From contig SKCR01033432.1 in the NCBI GenBank assembly GCA_019454045.1, forward strand, positions 62,001 to 126,000: a stretch of DNA of 64,000 bases. Reading direction: 5' to 3'. Every line of letters begins with the position of its first letter. The stretch's first letter is position 1. Below the pieces are notes generated by a model that saw only the letters and a program-made list of their open reading frames with translations, was not told the origin of the DNA and ran no database searches. Below are positions 11,682 to 22,981 of this stretch, in pieces. The position numbers were made by a program, and so were the translations under genes. The DNA is from Zanthoxylum bungeanum (taxonomy: Eukaryota; Streptophyta; Magnoliopsida; Sapindales; Rutaceae).

Positions 11682-11682
11682 A

Positions 11683-11695
11683 TGGTATTAGAGCC
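11683..11695 (+). other. Primer-binding site (initiator tRNA-Met type)
   Basis: tggtattagagcc, one change from the usual Ty1/copia site tggtatcagagcc, lies one base after the LTR. Confidence 0.8.
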
Positions 11696-14040
11696 TTGAT
11701 TAAGCATGAAAATGAAATTAGGGTTCTTAAATTTAAAATTGGGAAAAATTGATTTGAGCATGTTTGAGTCAAATTGATTGTTTAAGTATGATTAAATTAT
11801 GATAACATGGTGTTATGCATTGTCAATTTGATGAAAATTGGAATGGATAAATTTTCCCCAATTGTTTAGGCTTGGCCGGAAGTTTAGGGTTCCCTAAGGT
11901 CATGGCAAATTTTGTTCTTTTAATCTTTGGGTGAATTGGAATACTTGGGATATATTAGTTTGTGATTTAATTGGATTGAAATCAAAATTGATATGAAAAA
12001 TTTCCATTGCCGTGAGCCATAGAAGCATGTAATGATGTTGATTTTTGATTCAATGATGTTGGACATTTGTTGAAGATAATGAGTATAATTAATTGTACAA
12101 ATTTGTGTTTTGGAAACGTTAATTTGGTTAATTAATTATGGCATACACTTTAGGTTAATTAATTATGAATTTGGAATTAAATTAATTGGGCTTATTTTGG
12201 AATTGGGCTTGTAAAGTTGTATTTGGGCTTAATGGGCTTGGTTGGGCCAAGTTTGGTTTAGTTAATTGGTTGGATCCAATTGGGCCTAAAACCATATCCA
12301 TAAAGTCCAAATAATTGGCCCTAAATTGGTTTCTTGGCAAATAAGGGCGATTCCTTAATTTGGCCTTGCTATTTGGGTTTGACCCATATTGACCAAAGCC
12401 CATGCCTTATAAAATCAATTGAAAGCCCATTGGACTTTAATTAAACGACATTGGATGTTAATCGGGCTTTGAGACCCGTTAAGACTAGATTTAGAATCTA
12501 AGTAGCAAAGGCTCATCAATAAAGTGTAATTATTTAATTTAGAATTAAATAACGAATTAGTATAAATACAAATTAAATGTCGTAGTTTAATATAATTCAA
12601 GAATTCGTACTTCGAGTACTTATTCTCAAACGAGTTGGACTCGCGCAAATCAAATCTTTATTTGAACAATGGATGGTCATTAATTTCAAATTAATTAATT
12701 GGATTAGATTAATTGATAACATGTTTTGTGTGAATACATGGATGTGATGTATGAATAATGTATATCGGATGGATATTAGATGGGTGAGGGCAATTTTGGA
12801 AATTGTTGTAATAAATTTAGAATTTATTTAAATTAGACTTGCGTGTCCAGCCTTATACCTCTCAGCTCTTTGTATTTCTCTTCTCACCTATTCCCCTCAA
12901 TGTAAATGAAGTTTCTTTAGAAGTGTTATGTAATTGGGTAGAAGTTAGAATAGTGCTAGCCTGGAGAGAGGAAATGAAGAGATTTGTTCTAGGAACAAAA
13001 TGTTTTAAGTATCCATCCGCATATCATTATTATTTTATGTACGCGCCTTATTATGTTTTTTAGAATGCGTGATTAAGGGTGTATGTTGATGAGACCTTAA
13101 CAAAGATAATTAATTTGTTGCCAATTACGCGAAAAACCCTCACAACATATTAAGCGTTTTTCCTTCCATTGAGTGATTCTTACTCAAGATCCAAAGTTGA
13201 CATTGGTTTATTGGCCAAAGTCAAGACCTTTGTCAATTGCGGATGTGTTTGAATCATGAGGGCTTTGTTCCATATTGGTGTCTTGTCCAAGTTGTGATTT
13301 TTTGGCCAAAGTCAAGGTCACTTCTTGTCCATCGACATTGATTACGAAGCTTTCCAAGGTCAATGAGTTCCGTTTAACTGGGATCATTAAGTTTGTTGTG
13401 CCAAAGCCAAGGCTTAGTTGATTCAGAGGAAAAAAGGTTAGGGAATATATTGGATATATTGGCATATATAAGACATATGTTTCGGACTTGGATGTCCACC
13501 TACTGGATCTAGGAATTGGATGAGATCCAATTGATCTTAGAGATCTACCTAGTTAAGTATCATACAATTTGTTGGCCAAAGTCAAGATCATGTGTTATTT
13601 AACGGGATCCTAGCCTACTAGGAAACTAGGTTTCCCGAGTACTCAACAGTGGGTTAGAGGCTCGCCGAAAAATAATGTGAGGTAAGTATTAAATTTGTAA
13701 TTTCGTTTAGATACTTGCCATACGCGCTCATTTCATTATTCGTCAAAATAAACATATTAGTTAGAGTAATATTCAATCGTTGTTTTAATTAAACAGTTGG
13801 ACTGTATTCAAACTATTTCAATTTATAATTGATTTTATAATTGGATTATAGTAATCAATATAATTGAATTTAACTTATTAAAAGTATAGTTGATTATATA
13901 GTTGGACTATAGTAATCATTATATTTAAATGTACCTGAAATCGTTGATTAAATAGTTGGACTATTAGAATCAAGATAAACTGAAAGATTGAGCATTTAAA
14001 ACATAATCTTGGATGAAAATGTGTTTAAGCGGCTTTAATT
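11696..14040 (+). other. Copia-2 untranslated leader
   Basis: A ~2.3 kb AT-rich leader without coding sequence, matching the minus-strand leader at 38330-40419. Recognisable parts: repeats of gggcccaa/gggctt type near 12190-12480, and four copies of ggccaaagtcaag or a close variant at 13213, 13304, 13399 and 13574. Confidence 0.65.
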
Positions 14041-14690
14041 TTCAGATTGGGAATAATACATCAGGATAGTCTTGAGAACTAAGAAGTTACTTTATTTGAT
14101 AAAATTGACCTCTTAAGCCTATGCCCGGAGTTAAGAAAATAGTAGAGCATGATCTTTGGAAGATACATGTGATGATAACTTAAGTGCTTAATCCTTTATC
14201 CTTGCCATAATGACTCCTTAATTTCGTCGTCATAACTAAAGATTAGATCTTTAAACCATGATGTTGAAATTGAAGGATCTTTATAAGTCTATACTTAGAT
14301 CTTAGAAGCATTAATTGCAATAGAAAACTCTTGGAGAGTTAATGGCTATGCTCAAGGAGACAAAGCCAAAGTTTGCAAAAGGGCAAGAAGCGCAAGGCGC
14401 ATCTTACTTCGACATCCCAGAATTCCAAGGCATGGCCGAAGGCTTCGGGGTATGTGGATAAGGGCAAAGGCAAAATCATCACAGTCTTCTAGGAGGACAA
14501 AGGACATATCCCAAGATGTCTGCCTAAAACTGTGGCAAACAGGGTCACTGGAAGCGTGACTTCCGTGTGGACAAGGCAGACATGAAGGAATAGAAGAAAG
14601 GGCAATCTCTGACTTCAAGTATGTTTATCATAAACGTGTTCACTCTAGTATTAAAATTGGATTTTAGATACTGAGTGTGGTACATAAATA
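14041..14690 (+). pseudogene. Copia-2 gag and protease remnant
   Basis: Gag in retroelements forms the particle and binds RNA. Fragments readable in changing frames: a stretch like VEHDLWKIH near 14140-14170, then after a deletion a basic segment and a CCHC knuckle reading as NCGKQGHWKRDF (near 14528-14565, last Cys changed to Phe). A protease active-site scrap follows, ILDTECGT (near 14657-14680), where the Gly of DTG is Glu. Many in-frame stops; not expressed as a functional protein. Confidence 0.7.
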
Positions 14691-14879
14691 TGTACTGATG
14701 GGCATAATCTGCTTATTATCAGGATACTGACTTCAGTTGAGATTTATCTGTGAATCGAAAACGAGATGACAGTCGCTGTTTTAACCGTAGGAACCTAAGT
14801 TTATGAACTGCCCTTCGAGTATGTACTTAAATTAGGAAACTGTTACAATGTAACTAGTTTGACTAGAAAGATTATCTTT

Positions 14880-16000
14880 ATATCGAGTATAACTCGTTGT
14901 GAGTATACCTTTATATTCTAGAACACTAAAGTGTTTTATTTTATAAAGATGATATTGAGATAAACACATTAGATGTGAATAACAGTATTTATATTTTGAA
15001 TATAAATAAATCTCAAACATATAAAATGACAAACAAATAGCTCAAACTGATTTGATCAGATAAGACTTATATGTGGCAATGTTGTCTGGGACACATTAAA
15101 CAAGACTCGTATATCCACACTTTTAAAGAGTGGATACTATGACGAATTTGATTCTATTCAAATGATGTATACGAATCTAGTTTATTAGGCAAAGTGCCTA
15201 AAACACCTTTTACTTGGTAAAAGTGCAAAAGACACCGATCTGTTAGCCCTCGGTCATAGTGACGTAAGTGGGCCCATATCTATCTAGGCTAGAGGTGGAA
15301 AGTAACACTTCGTAACCTTTATGAATATGGCATCGCGTTATAGTTATGTGTTTCTTATGAAACATAAATCGGAAACTTTTGATTTATTCAAAGAGTTTCG
15401 AAACGAAGTAGACAAACAGATCGGCTAAAGTTTTAAAACCGTCAGGGTAAGACCGAGATGGAAAATAATTAAACAATAAGCTTCTCGACTGCTTGAAAGA
15501 GAATAATATTCTTTCAATTAGGACTCCTCCTAGAACTTGTCAATTTGACGGAGTGTCCGAACAGAAAAACCAAATTTTATTGGACATGATAAGGTTAAAC
15601 ATGAGTCGCTCTGAGCTACCATTTTCCTTCAAGGGATAAGTTTTAAACAGTGAAATACTTATTTTGAATAAGGTTCTATAAAAATCTGCTAGACAGAATT
15701 CATATTAGATATGAACAAGAAAGAAATTGGGTTTCTCATTCCTCAAGATTTGGGAATGCTAGGCATACGTTTGGATGATACCAAATAAAAACCTAAATTG
15801 GATAAGTGCCTATCTGTAACTGGTTATCCTTGGGAAACCAAAGTATAGTACTTATACATCTCATAAGAGTACAATGTAATTGTTGCTCATCATGCGGTTT
15901 TCCTAAGAGGAACACCTATATGCAGTGGTAAGTGGGAGGAAAGTAAAACTCGATGAAAATCGAAGTAATACTGTTCTAGGCACCGATTCCTTAATGGAAC
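14880..16000 (+). pseudogene. Copia-2 integrase remnant
   Basis: Integrase inserts the cDNA copy into host DNA. A zinc-binding start similar to LGHIKQDS is visible near 15087-15110. The core follows: DVSGP near 15260, ASRYSYVFLMKHKSETF near 15335-15380, then the region with D-R-D-G-K near 15450 where the family has SDRGGE, and SEQKNQILLDMIR near 15560. Catalytic residues are altered and stops are frequent. Confidence 0.7.
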
Positions 16001-16189
16001 ACAAATAGATCATCAAGGATGAAATTGTACCATAATCTTCAAATACACAAGAACTGCGTAGTTGGAGAGAGTCAGAAAACAACCTGGGAGGTATGGGTTT
16101 CTGATCTCACCTCATAAAGATGTCAATCTTATTGAGAAAACTGACTACATATGAGGAAGTGATACAAGATATCGACTACCAATTATAGC

Positions 16190-17500
16190 AAAGTGCCATA
16201 ATGTCCGAAATGGATTCCATGTATACCAACCAGGTTTGGAGACTGGTTGTTGTACCGTAAGACATTGTGTCTATTGGTACTATATGAGTCTTCAAGGAAG
16301 ACATACATGAATGGCAACTAACAAATGCACATAGCTAGGCTAGTACAAAAAGGGTATCGTCATCAACATAGTGTTTATTACGACAAACTCTTTTACTTAT
16401 TGCCATGGTTGAATCCATTTGGATTATGCTTGCTAATGCTGTATGTTTCATTTATGAAATATGGCAGCAGTACGTCAAAATCACTTTCCTTAACGGAAAC
16501 CTTTTGGAGGATGTTTATCAACATCCTGACGGTTTTATCGTAGCAAAACTAGCAAACAAGGTTTGCAAGTTATATCAATCATTTGATGGATTGAAGCAAG
16601 CATAATATTCTTGGAACAATCGATTTGATGTAATCATAATAGTTTATGATTTAATTCAAAACAATTATAATTCTTGTGTATATAAGAAGGTTAGTGGAAG
16701 CGCACTGACAGTGAATATCCTATATAATGATGATATGTCATTTCTTGGAAATGACATTCCCATATTATAATCGGTGAAAGCTTTGCTTTCATGAAAATTC
16801 TCCATAGAATACTTGGGAGAAACAACCTGTATTTTAGGAATAAGGATCTGCTAGGTAAGATCTAAAAGTTGTTGACACTCTTTGAGTAACCGTACATTCA
16901 TAGAAATGTATGTGACCTGGTGTCTCATATGCTTTGAGCATATGGAGTCACAATCAGGCCAATCCAGGTGACAGTCACTGGATTGATGTTAAGGACATCC
17001 TCTAGTGTCTTAGATGATCTAAGGATGCTTTCTTATGTTATGGAGAATGAGAACTTGAAGTGACTGGGTACACTACTGCAAGTTTCCAAAACCGACAAAG
17101 ACGACTATAAGTCGCAAAACAAAATTACATAGTTTGAATAACGGAACAGTGAGCTGGAAATCTTCCAAGCAAGATACTGTTACCGAATAAACAACAAAAA
17201 CATAATTTTACTGCAATTGTCGCAACAAAAGTATCATTTTGGATCTAAATAATTCTAATTAGATTAGATATAATTTTATTAGCAGCTGAGCTAGGCTACA
17301 GCACAAGCTAAAGAATTGACGGTCTCATCAACATTTCGATATGTACTTCATATGGTTTCATCTGGTTCGTCGAATCATACAACGTGGCGATGTGATGATC
17401 GAATAAATCGCATCAGATGATAACCTTATAAATCCACAGACGAAAGCTATTTCTCAGAAGAAGTTTGAGCCGCCCGTACATAGTTCAGGTGTAAGACACC
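16190..17500 (+). pseudogene. Copia-2 reverse transcriptase-RNase H remnant
   Basis: RT copies element RNA into DNA. LNGNLLEDVYQHPDGFIV is readable near 16490-16540, LYQSFDGLKQA near 16570-16602, and the catalytic box is YNDD (16723-16734) instead of YVDD. RNase H scraps follow to about 17500. Two 60-70 aa open stretches (16325-16605) are fragments of this domain, not separate genes. Stops and frameshifts throughout. Confidence 0.78.
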
Positions 17501-17519
17501 TGAGTGATTGGCTATAGGC

Positions 17520-17531
17520 CAAGTGGGAGAT
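17520..17531 (+). other. Polypurine tract of nested Copia-2
   Basis: caagtgggagat directly precedes the 3' LTR and matches the tract beside the 3' LTR of the young copy (minus strand, 34265-34276). It primes plus-strand DNA synthesis in this class of elements. Confidence 0.8.
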
Positions 17532-19526
17532 TGTTGGACAATTATGACCCATAGCATCACTGTTTGTACATATCATGGTGTTGTTGTATAAATTAACTAT
17601 GTGACGAAGGAAATTGCCCTTTTATCATTTGTAATTGGATTACCAAGATACATAAATGATAGAAGTCCTTATGATTAGTTCCGGATTGAGATGATATGAG
17701 ACAGTATCAATCCATAAAGGTTTAATCAATAAACATCCCTAGTCGTAATATTATCGAGGTCAGACATTGAAAAAAAAAGAATAGACTAGTATTGCACTTG
17801 TGCGAGTTGTGGAAGCATAACGACACAGATCTCATATTTTCAAGTATTGGATACTTATACAAGTGCGATAGGAGGTTGTGTTTTACCGATGGTATGGAAA
17901 AATGCTTCGCTCTGGATAGACCCCGCGGAATCCCATTGGTAATATGTCTATGTGTCTATGGGAGTCCGCTTCAGGGTAGGTGTATTTGGTCTTAACCTAA
18001 GACTTGCACCGCTAATACTTGCGACAATCAATATACTTTGGTTTTGGACGTCCAAGGCTTTGATCGGTTCTGTGTACGCCTCTCCTAGGTATATTGAGAA
18101 TCGTAGTGTATTGGGTGTGAGGTCAAGATGGAAGTATCACTTCAGTCATAGTGGACATGATGATCATGTAAGATACGGAACTGGTACTCTTATATGCTGC
18201 AGCTATCTGGATAATATGACAAGGTTATAGTTATCCGATTATAGAGACTAGTTACCATAGATTCGATATGTGCTTCGTACAGGGCAGACACATTTCCAGC
18301 CCCAGGCCTTGCACGTGACCATCCGATACTGGATCGCAATACACAATACTATGTATACTACGCCTGATATAGATTATGATATTTTCTTTAAGAATATTTC
18401 TGGAGAATTGGGTAGGCATGGCGCTTTGTTAGAAGCCAACCGTGTCTTGTAAATCGATAAAAATGTAGTACTAGGTACGTACGTGTTCGGATAGTCCGAC
18501 GACCGGATTTACTGCCAACATATCCGGGGATCTCATGGGTCGCTTCTCGAAGATTCACCGATGACGTATGACTCACACTTTATTAATCTGGGATTAATCA
18601 GACGAGAGAGAAAATTAATCTGGGATTAATAACGGAGATATTTTATCTGGGATAAAATATTATCTAAAGAGAGAGAATGATTAATTTGGAATTAATCGAT
18701 AAAATAATATATTCGATATATTAAACGAAATTGGATTTCGACGCGGAAATAAAATTACATTTTAATTCGGGCAAACGAGTTGATTTAGAATTAATTCTTT
18801 AGCGACGTGATTAGTAATTTTGCTAGGCATAATTATTTAATTAAATTCGATTTAATTACGTCGCAACGGAAAATTCGTTAAATCGGAATTAGCGAATTTG
18901 AGCCCGATAGTGTTTGCGGGGCCGCTCTCATTTCGAATGGACTGGGGCCCCCAAGTCACATCAAACGTCAAAATATTAGTCATTCTTGTGATGTAAGTCA
19001 CATCACTTTGAGTGATTGATACAATGTCACTATTCATGATTGATCTAAGTGGTTGGAAAGTTTAAAAGGCTTGTACCTTTGACTTTGGAAGTAGAGTTTT
19101 TGTTTTTGTTTTTGGAAAATCAAAAACATAATACACAACACACCAACTCTCCATCTCTCTCCCATTGCAATCGGCCAAAGGCCAAATTTCTTCCTTCTTT
19201 CTTCTTCAATGCCGAATACAACAAGCATGGAGATGGTGATTTTTGTGGTAAAAATCACCAAGAGCTAGCACTCTAAAGGGTCAATACGAAGGTGATCGGG
19301 AAACTTTTCCCGTGAGCATGGAATGCACACCCAAGCTTGGAGCTTTGCCGAACAACAAGGAGCACACAACTCTTCCATGGCCGAGAGCATCAATGGAGGA
19401 AGGAAACCTTTGATCTTCAAAGCTTCTCACATCTGATTATTGTAAGTGTTTCCGCAACTTTACTTTGATGTATTCACACTTATTTCTTGCTTATTATTGA
19501 TCTTGGCATACCTAGAAAACCCAACA
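17532..19526 (+). mobile_element. 3' LTR of nested Copia-2
   Basis: Starts TGTTGGACAATTATGACCC and ends AAACCCAACA (1995 bp). The short ORFs seen on both strands inside it also occur in the 5' LTR and are non-coding. Followed by aagat, a near match to aagtt left of the element. Confidence 0.9.
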
Positions 19527-19531
19527 AAGAT

Positions 19532-19740
19532 TGCACTGCGCAATAGCGTGGTTGAACACTTTAAAATGATAATCGGCCAACTAGTGTAAAGTTTGTATGA
19601 GCTTGTATATTACATGCATTGCATGCATACATGCTGATTGAGAATTTTAAAAGGCATTATAGATTCCCGTTGGGTTAGGGAATAGGGAAGACTCACCAAA
19701 AGATCGATAACAGACAAGATTGAATCAGATAATGAGGTAT
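19532..19740 (+). other. Ogre-like leader, right part
   Basis: Resumes the leader interrupted at 9688 and leads into gag. It corresponds to the region upstream of the minus-strand gag at about 48080-48300. No ORF of note. Confidence 0.55.
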
Positions 19741-20470
19741 CCCGTATGGATCAGTTGGAAATCAGTCTCACCAAGGTTACTTAGCAGTTGTAAGTTTTGA
19801 CTAATATTGTGGCCAGTTTGACCGTAAACCGTATAGCCAATAACAAAACGTTGTGCAACCAGAATGGAAAAACCGTTGGGGAACCTTTAAAGACCAAGCC
19901 GACTTCCTCTGAGGTTACTTCTGCTAGAAACAGACGATTCTCCAATCTTGGTAGACCTTTGTCGGAGGTATTTGAAGAGTTGAAAAGGTAAGGACTCATA
20001 AATCCCTTAGAGTCTAAACCACTACCAAAACCCCTATCGCCACACCTCAATGTGAACCTTATTGTCATCTCCTCCAGAAATATGGCCATGAAACTAACAA
20101 ATGCACCCGTCTTATGCATGAAATCCAGGACCTCATAGACTCCCACAAAATACCCGACCGTGAAAAAGAAAAACCCGACGCACACAGAAAACCTCCACCT
20201 ACCTACATGATCAACTCTGGCCTACCCGACAGCCTTGCCTTCCAAACCCACAACCACCAAACTTCTCACATGGGGTTATGGGACAACAGTCGTAAAGGTG
20301 AAACGGAGCAGATGAGGGATTTTTGGAAGAACTTTTCAGACAGTGACGAGATGGAGGTTGCAAAAAGAGGAAGTAAATGGGAAGAGGAACTATTGTACCT
20401 GGAGAAACTGATGGTCGAAGGAAGTAAGAAAACAAGGGGAGACGAAGTTGCAAATTATGGTGATGTTTAT
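19741..20470 (+). pseudogene. Ogre-like gag remnant, internally deleted
   Basis: Gag N-terminal wording MDQLE...LTK (from 19748) resembles MDQLENNLTKIAEQM of the minus-strand copy near 47850-47905. The main gag domain seen there (47114-47524) is missing here. The sequence passes straight to SNLGRPLSEVFEELK (ending 19990) and, after a frameshift, to a His/Cys segment like CHLLQKYGHETNKC with HEIQDLIDSHKIPD (20117-20160). This is the gag C-terminus with its knuckle-like motif. The open stretch 20114-20602 is this gag end, not an independent gene. Confidence 0.7.
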
Positions 20471-20605
20471 TTCCCAGATCTTATTCAATTATTATCTAGT
20501 ATTTATAAGACATTGACTTTGTCTACTTGGTCGAACCTTTTCTTAATAATAATAAAGGCGTTCATTTCATTTACTTACCCGAGTCTCTTCCTTTCAACCT
20601 AGAAC

Positions 20606-20812
20606 ATGAGTATATTTGACAAAAGCATTCAACCTTGGTACTATGATATTCATCAATATTTAGAACCCGGGGAATTCTTGGAAGAAGCAAGCAGAAAAGA
20701 TAAGATAGTCATGTAGAAATTGGGAAATGGAGCAGTAAGACTTTCAGATTTGGAAGGGAACGAGTTCACCGAGCCGATCAATGTTGACAAATTGAAGTCG
20801 TATTTTGCCTGA
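20606..20812 (+). pseudogene. Fused scraps of Ogre-like pol
   Basis: One frame reads QPWYYDIHQYLEPGEFLEEA (the RNase H-integrase linker of Tat-type pol), meets a TAG, then continues KLGNGAVRLSDLEGNEF...DKLKSYFA and ends at TGA 20810-20812 (the usual pol C-terminus). Everything between, the integrase core, has been lost. All of protease, RT and most of RNase H is missing upstream. The two pol ends retained in one frame suggest an internal deletion inherited through retrotransposition, but this is inference. Confidence 0.65.
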
Positions 20813-21020
20813 GACCAAGCAGTCACCAAGAGAATTAGCAGAAGACGTAACCCGATGGGATGGGAACATTCATGCATGCATGCATACACGTAACACATTT
20901 TGCACTTTTTTTTTTTGTTTTATGTTCGCAGGTTTTGAAGAAGAAAAAAAGAAAGTGGCGAAGACAAGACAATCAGACATAGCAAAAACACAGTATCGGA
21001 TTCGGCTAGTAATCATAGGG

Positions 21021-21149
21021 TTGAGGCCCACATCAGTGTTAGTTTCGGGAAGAAATCCCAAGGTCAAGGCCCACATTAGTGTCAGTTTTGGAGAGGACTC
21101 CCAGGGTTGAGGCCCATATGAGTTTGAGTTTCGGTAATGGATCACAGGG
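21021..21149 (+). repeat. 43-bp tandem repeat, 3 units
   Basis: Units start at 21021, 21064 and 21107, with ttgaggcccacat or gtcaaggcccacat then agtgtyagttt. They are imperfect. They generate the short repeated ORFs on both strands here. Confidence 0.8.
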
Positions 21150-22049
21150 GGCGAAGCCGATCTTACCAGTAGTCAAGCGGAAGAATTCTGTGAATGAGTG
21201 AAAAAAAAGAGAGAGAGAGAGAGAAATCTTTGATAGAGAGAATTCTTTGATAGTTAGACATATGTCCGGTGATGACATTGATTGCTGTAGGGAGAAGCCA
21301 TAGAAACGATAAGCGCAAGACGTGCTCTCGTCCGTTATTCTGAATGGATTGATCTCAGCTAGATTCACGAGCACTTGATTACGGGATCTCAGCAGTAGAA
21401 GCCTGAGTGGTTGGTAAGATGACTAGTTGAAGAGATGGTGGATCAGTGAATGACCGTTTACCTGGATGTCCCCCGTGTTTACTGATGCTACGATATATGA
21501 TATGGTTGGAAATAAAGCAAAAGTCTATACAATGAAAAGAAAAGTACACCACCTATAACCGATAAGCGTGAAGCTACCCATGGGCGAGTATTAGGACCAC
21601 CATAAGGAGAAATGCTACCTTGAAGGGAAGGTGTGTCAAAGAAAGGAAAGAAAAAAAAAGAGAAAGAAAAAGAATGAAAAGAATAAAAAAAGAAGAAATA
21701 GACGAAGAAAAAAGAAGAAGACCATATCATATTGAGTATGCCGAGGTAATCACATAGTGTGATCCAGACATCTAGGGTGGTTAGACCCACTGATCCGATT
21801 TTCTGAAGCGAAATCATTGAGTTAGCTTACTTAAGAATTAAGCTGCGAAAGAGCCTTGGCACACACACACTAGGAGTCTAGTTCAGATCATTCATTCAGA
21901 CGATCGGAGTTGAGCGTATCGAGTACTTTGAAGGTTATCAGGTTTCGAAGAGAAGCATTCGTTGAGGATGAAAATATGCTTAGCTATCAGGATTATCTCA
22001 TAAGAGACAGTGCAATATGTTGAAACGAATCATCATATGACCAGTAGCA

Positions 22050-22205
22050 GTATTGTCGGGTATGGCATTCTGGGAGCGAGGTCTACATCATTATCGGAAT
22101 CAGTCTAGGCCGGGTATGGCACTCTGGGGGCGAAGCCCATATCACATCAGTTTTTACCAGGTACGACACTCCGGGTATTGAGACATCAGAATAGTTTTAC
22201 CAGGT
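22050..22205 (+). repeat. ~50-bp tandem repeat, about 3 units
   Basis: The phrase gggtatggcaytctgggrgcgargyc (two halves gggtatggcaytctggg and rgcgargyc) recurs near 22058 and 22114, and a shorter taccaggtacgacactccggg near 22157; taccaggtacgac follows again near 22199. Different sequence from the 43-bp array. Confidence 0.65.
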
Positions 22206-22810
22206 ACGACATGTGGACTATGTGGACTACCGTGGATTATCGTGAACTATCGTGGAGTATTATGGATTATGTGGATTATGTGGACTACCGTGGATTATCG
22301 TGGACTATTGTGAAATGTTTTGGACTACCGTGGACTACCATGGACTATCGTGAAGTGTTGTGGACTACCGTGGACTACAGTGAAGTGTTGGGACTACCGT
22401 GGACTATCGTGAAGTGTTGTGGACTACCGTGGACTATCGTGAAGTATTGTGGACTACTGTGAACTATCCTGAAGTGTTGTGGACTACCGTGGATTATCGT
22501 GGACTATATGGACTATGTGGATTATGTGGACTATCGCGGATTATCGTGGACTATGTGGATTATGTGGACTACTGTGGACTATGTGCACAATGTGGATTAC
22601 GTGGACTATCGTGGAGTATTGTGGACTATCGTGGAGTATTAGGGACTACCGTGGACTAAAGTGGACTATCGTGATGTATTATGGACTATCATGGATTATC
22701 GTGGACTATGTGGATTATGTGGACTAACATGGACTATCGTGATGTATTGTGGACTACTATGGACTATTGTGGACTACTGTGGACTAGTGTGGGCTATTGT
22801 AGACTACCGC
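22206..22810 (+). repeat. gtggactaYC minisatellite
   Basis: About 600 bp are built almost only from 9-10 bp words of the form gtggactaYc, gtggattatc and gtgaagtgttg, arranged in larger blocks of roughly 30-40 bp. Reading frames through it give monotonous WTTVDYREV-like peptides, an artefact of the repeat. The purine-rich strand is the sense strand of the element. Confidence 0.92.
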
Positions 22811-22970
22811 GACGCCCTAGGTACGGGGCTTAACACGTCAAGAATGGCACATCATCAAATTCAGAGCAACAGGCAAACCAGATGACAGCTGGCGAGCTAG
22901 GTAAGTGAAAATGCATTGCATAAACTTTGATAGGAATGTCATTGTCACACACTGCACAAGTCCCCTCAAT

Positions 22971-22981
22971 GAGGGGGCGAC
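22971..22981 (+). other. Polypurine tract of the Ogre-like element
   Basis: gagggggcgac ends immediately before TGTAGGCAC of the 3' LTR. Confidence 0.75.

Larger units (their letters stand above)
9689..19526 (+). mobile_element. Complete but decayed Copia-2 element, nested in Ogre
   Basis: LTRs lie at 9689-11681 and 17532-19526 and share promoter-side and terminal sequences with the Copia-2 at 32344-42342. The flanks aagtt (9684-9688) and aagat (19527-19531) look like a target duplication with one change. The internal region (5.85 kb) keeps the gag-protease-integrase-RT-RNase H order, but every domain is interrupted by stops, so it is a dead copy. Its insertion splits the Ogre-like leader, so it is younger than that element. 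Confidence 0.88.
20813..22970 (+). other. Long repeat-rich 3' untranslated region
   Basis: About 2.2 kb lies between the pol stop and the polypurine tract, without coding sequence. It contains three unrelated minisatellites (21021-21149, 22050-22205, 22206-22810), a (GA)n run near 21210-21230 and a purine-rich tract 21640-21725. Long, variable, tandem-repeat-bearing 3' UTRs are a known trait of Tat/Ogre-lineage elements. Confidence 0.7.

Noticed and set aside
20114..20602. 162-residue ORF as a host gene
   Set aside because: Its first half is the gag C-terminus of the Ogre-like element (HEIQDLIDSHKIPD, compare 46900-47034); the rest is untranslated internal sequence.
22178..22885. Open frames giving WTTVDYREVL-like repeat peptides, as a possible repeat protein
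   Set aside because: They are translations of the gtggactaYC minisatellite; several frames are open for the same reason and no start context or homology is seen.
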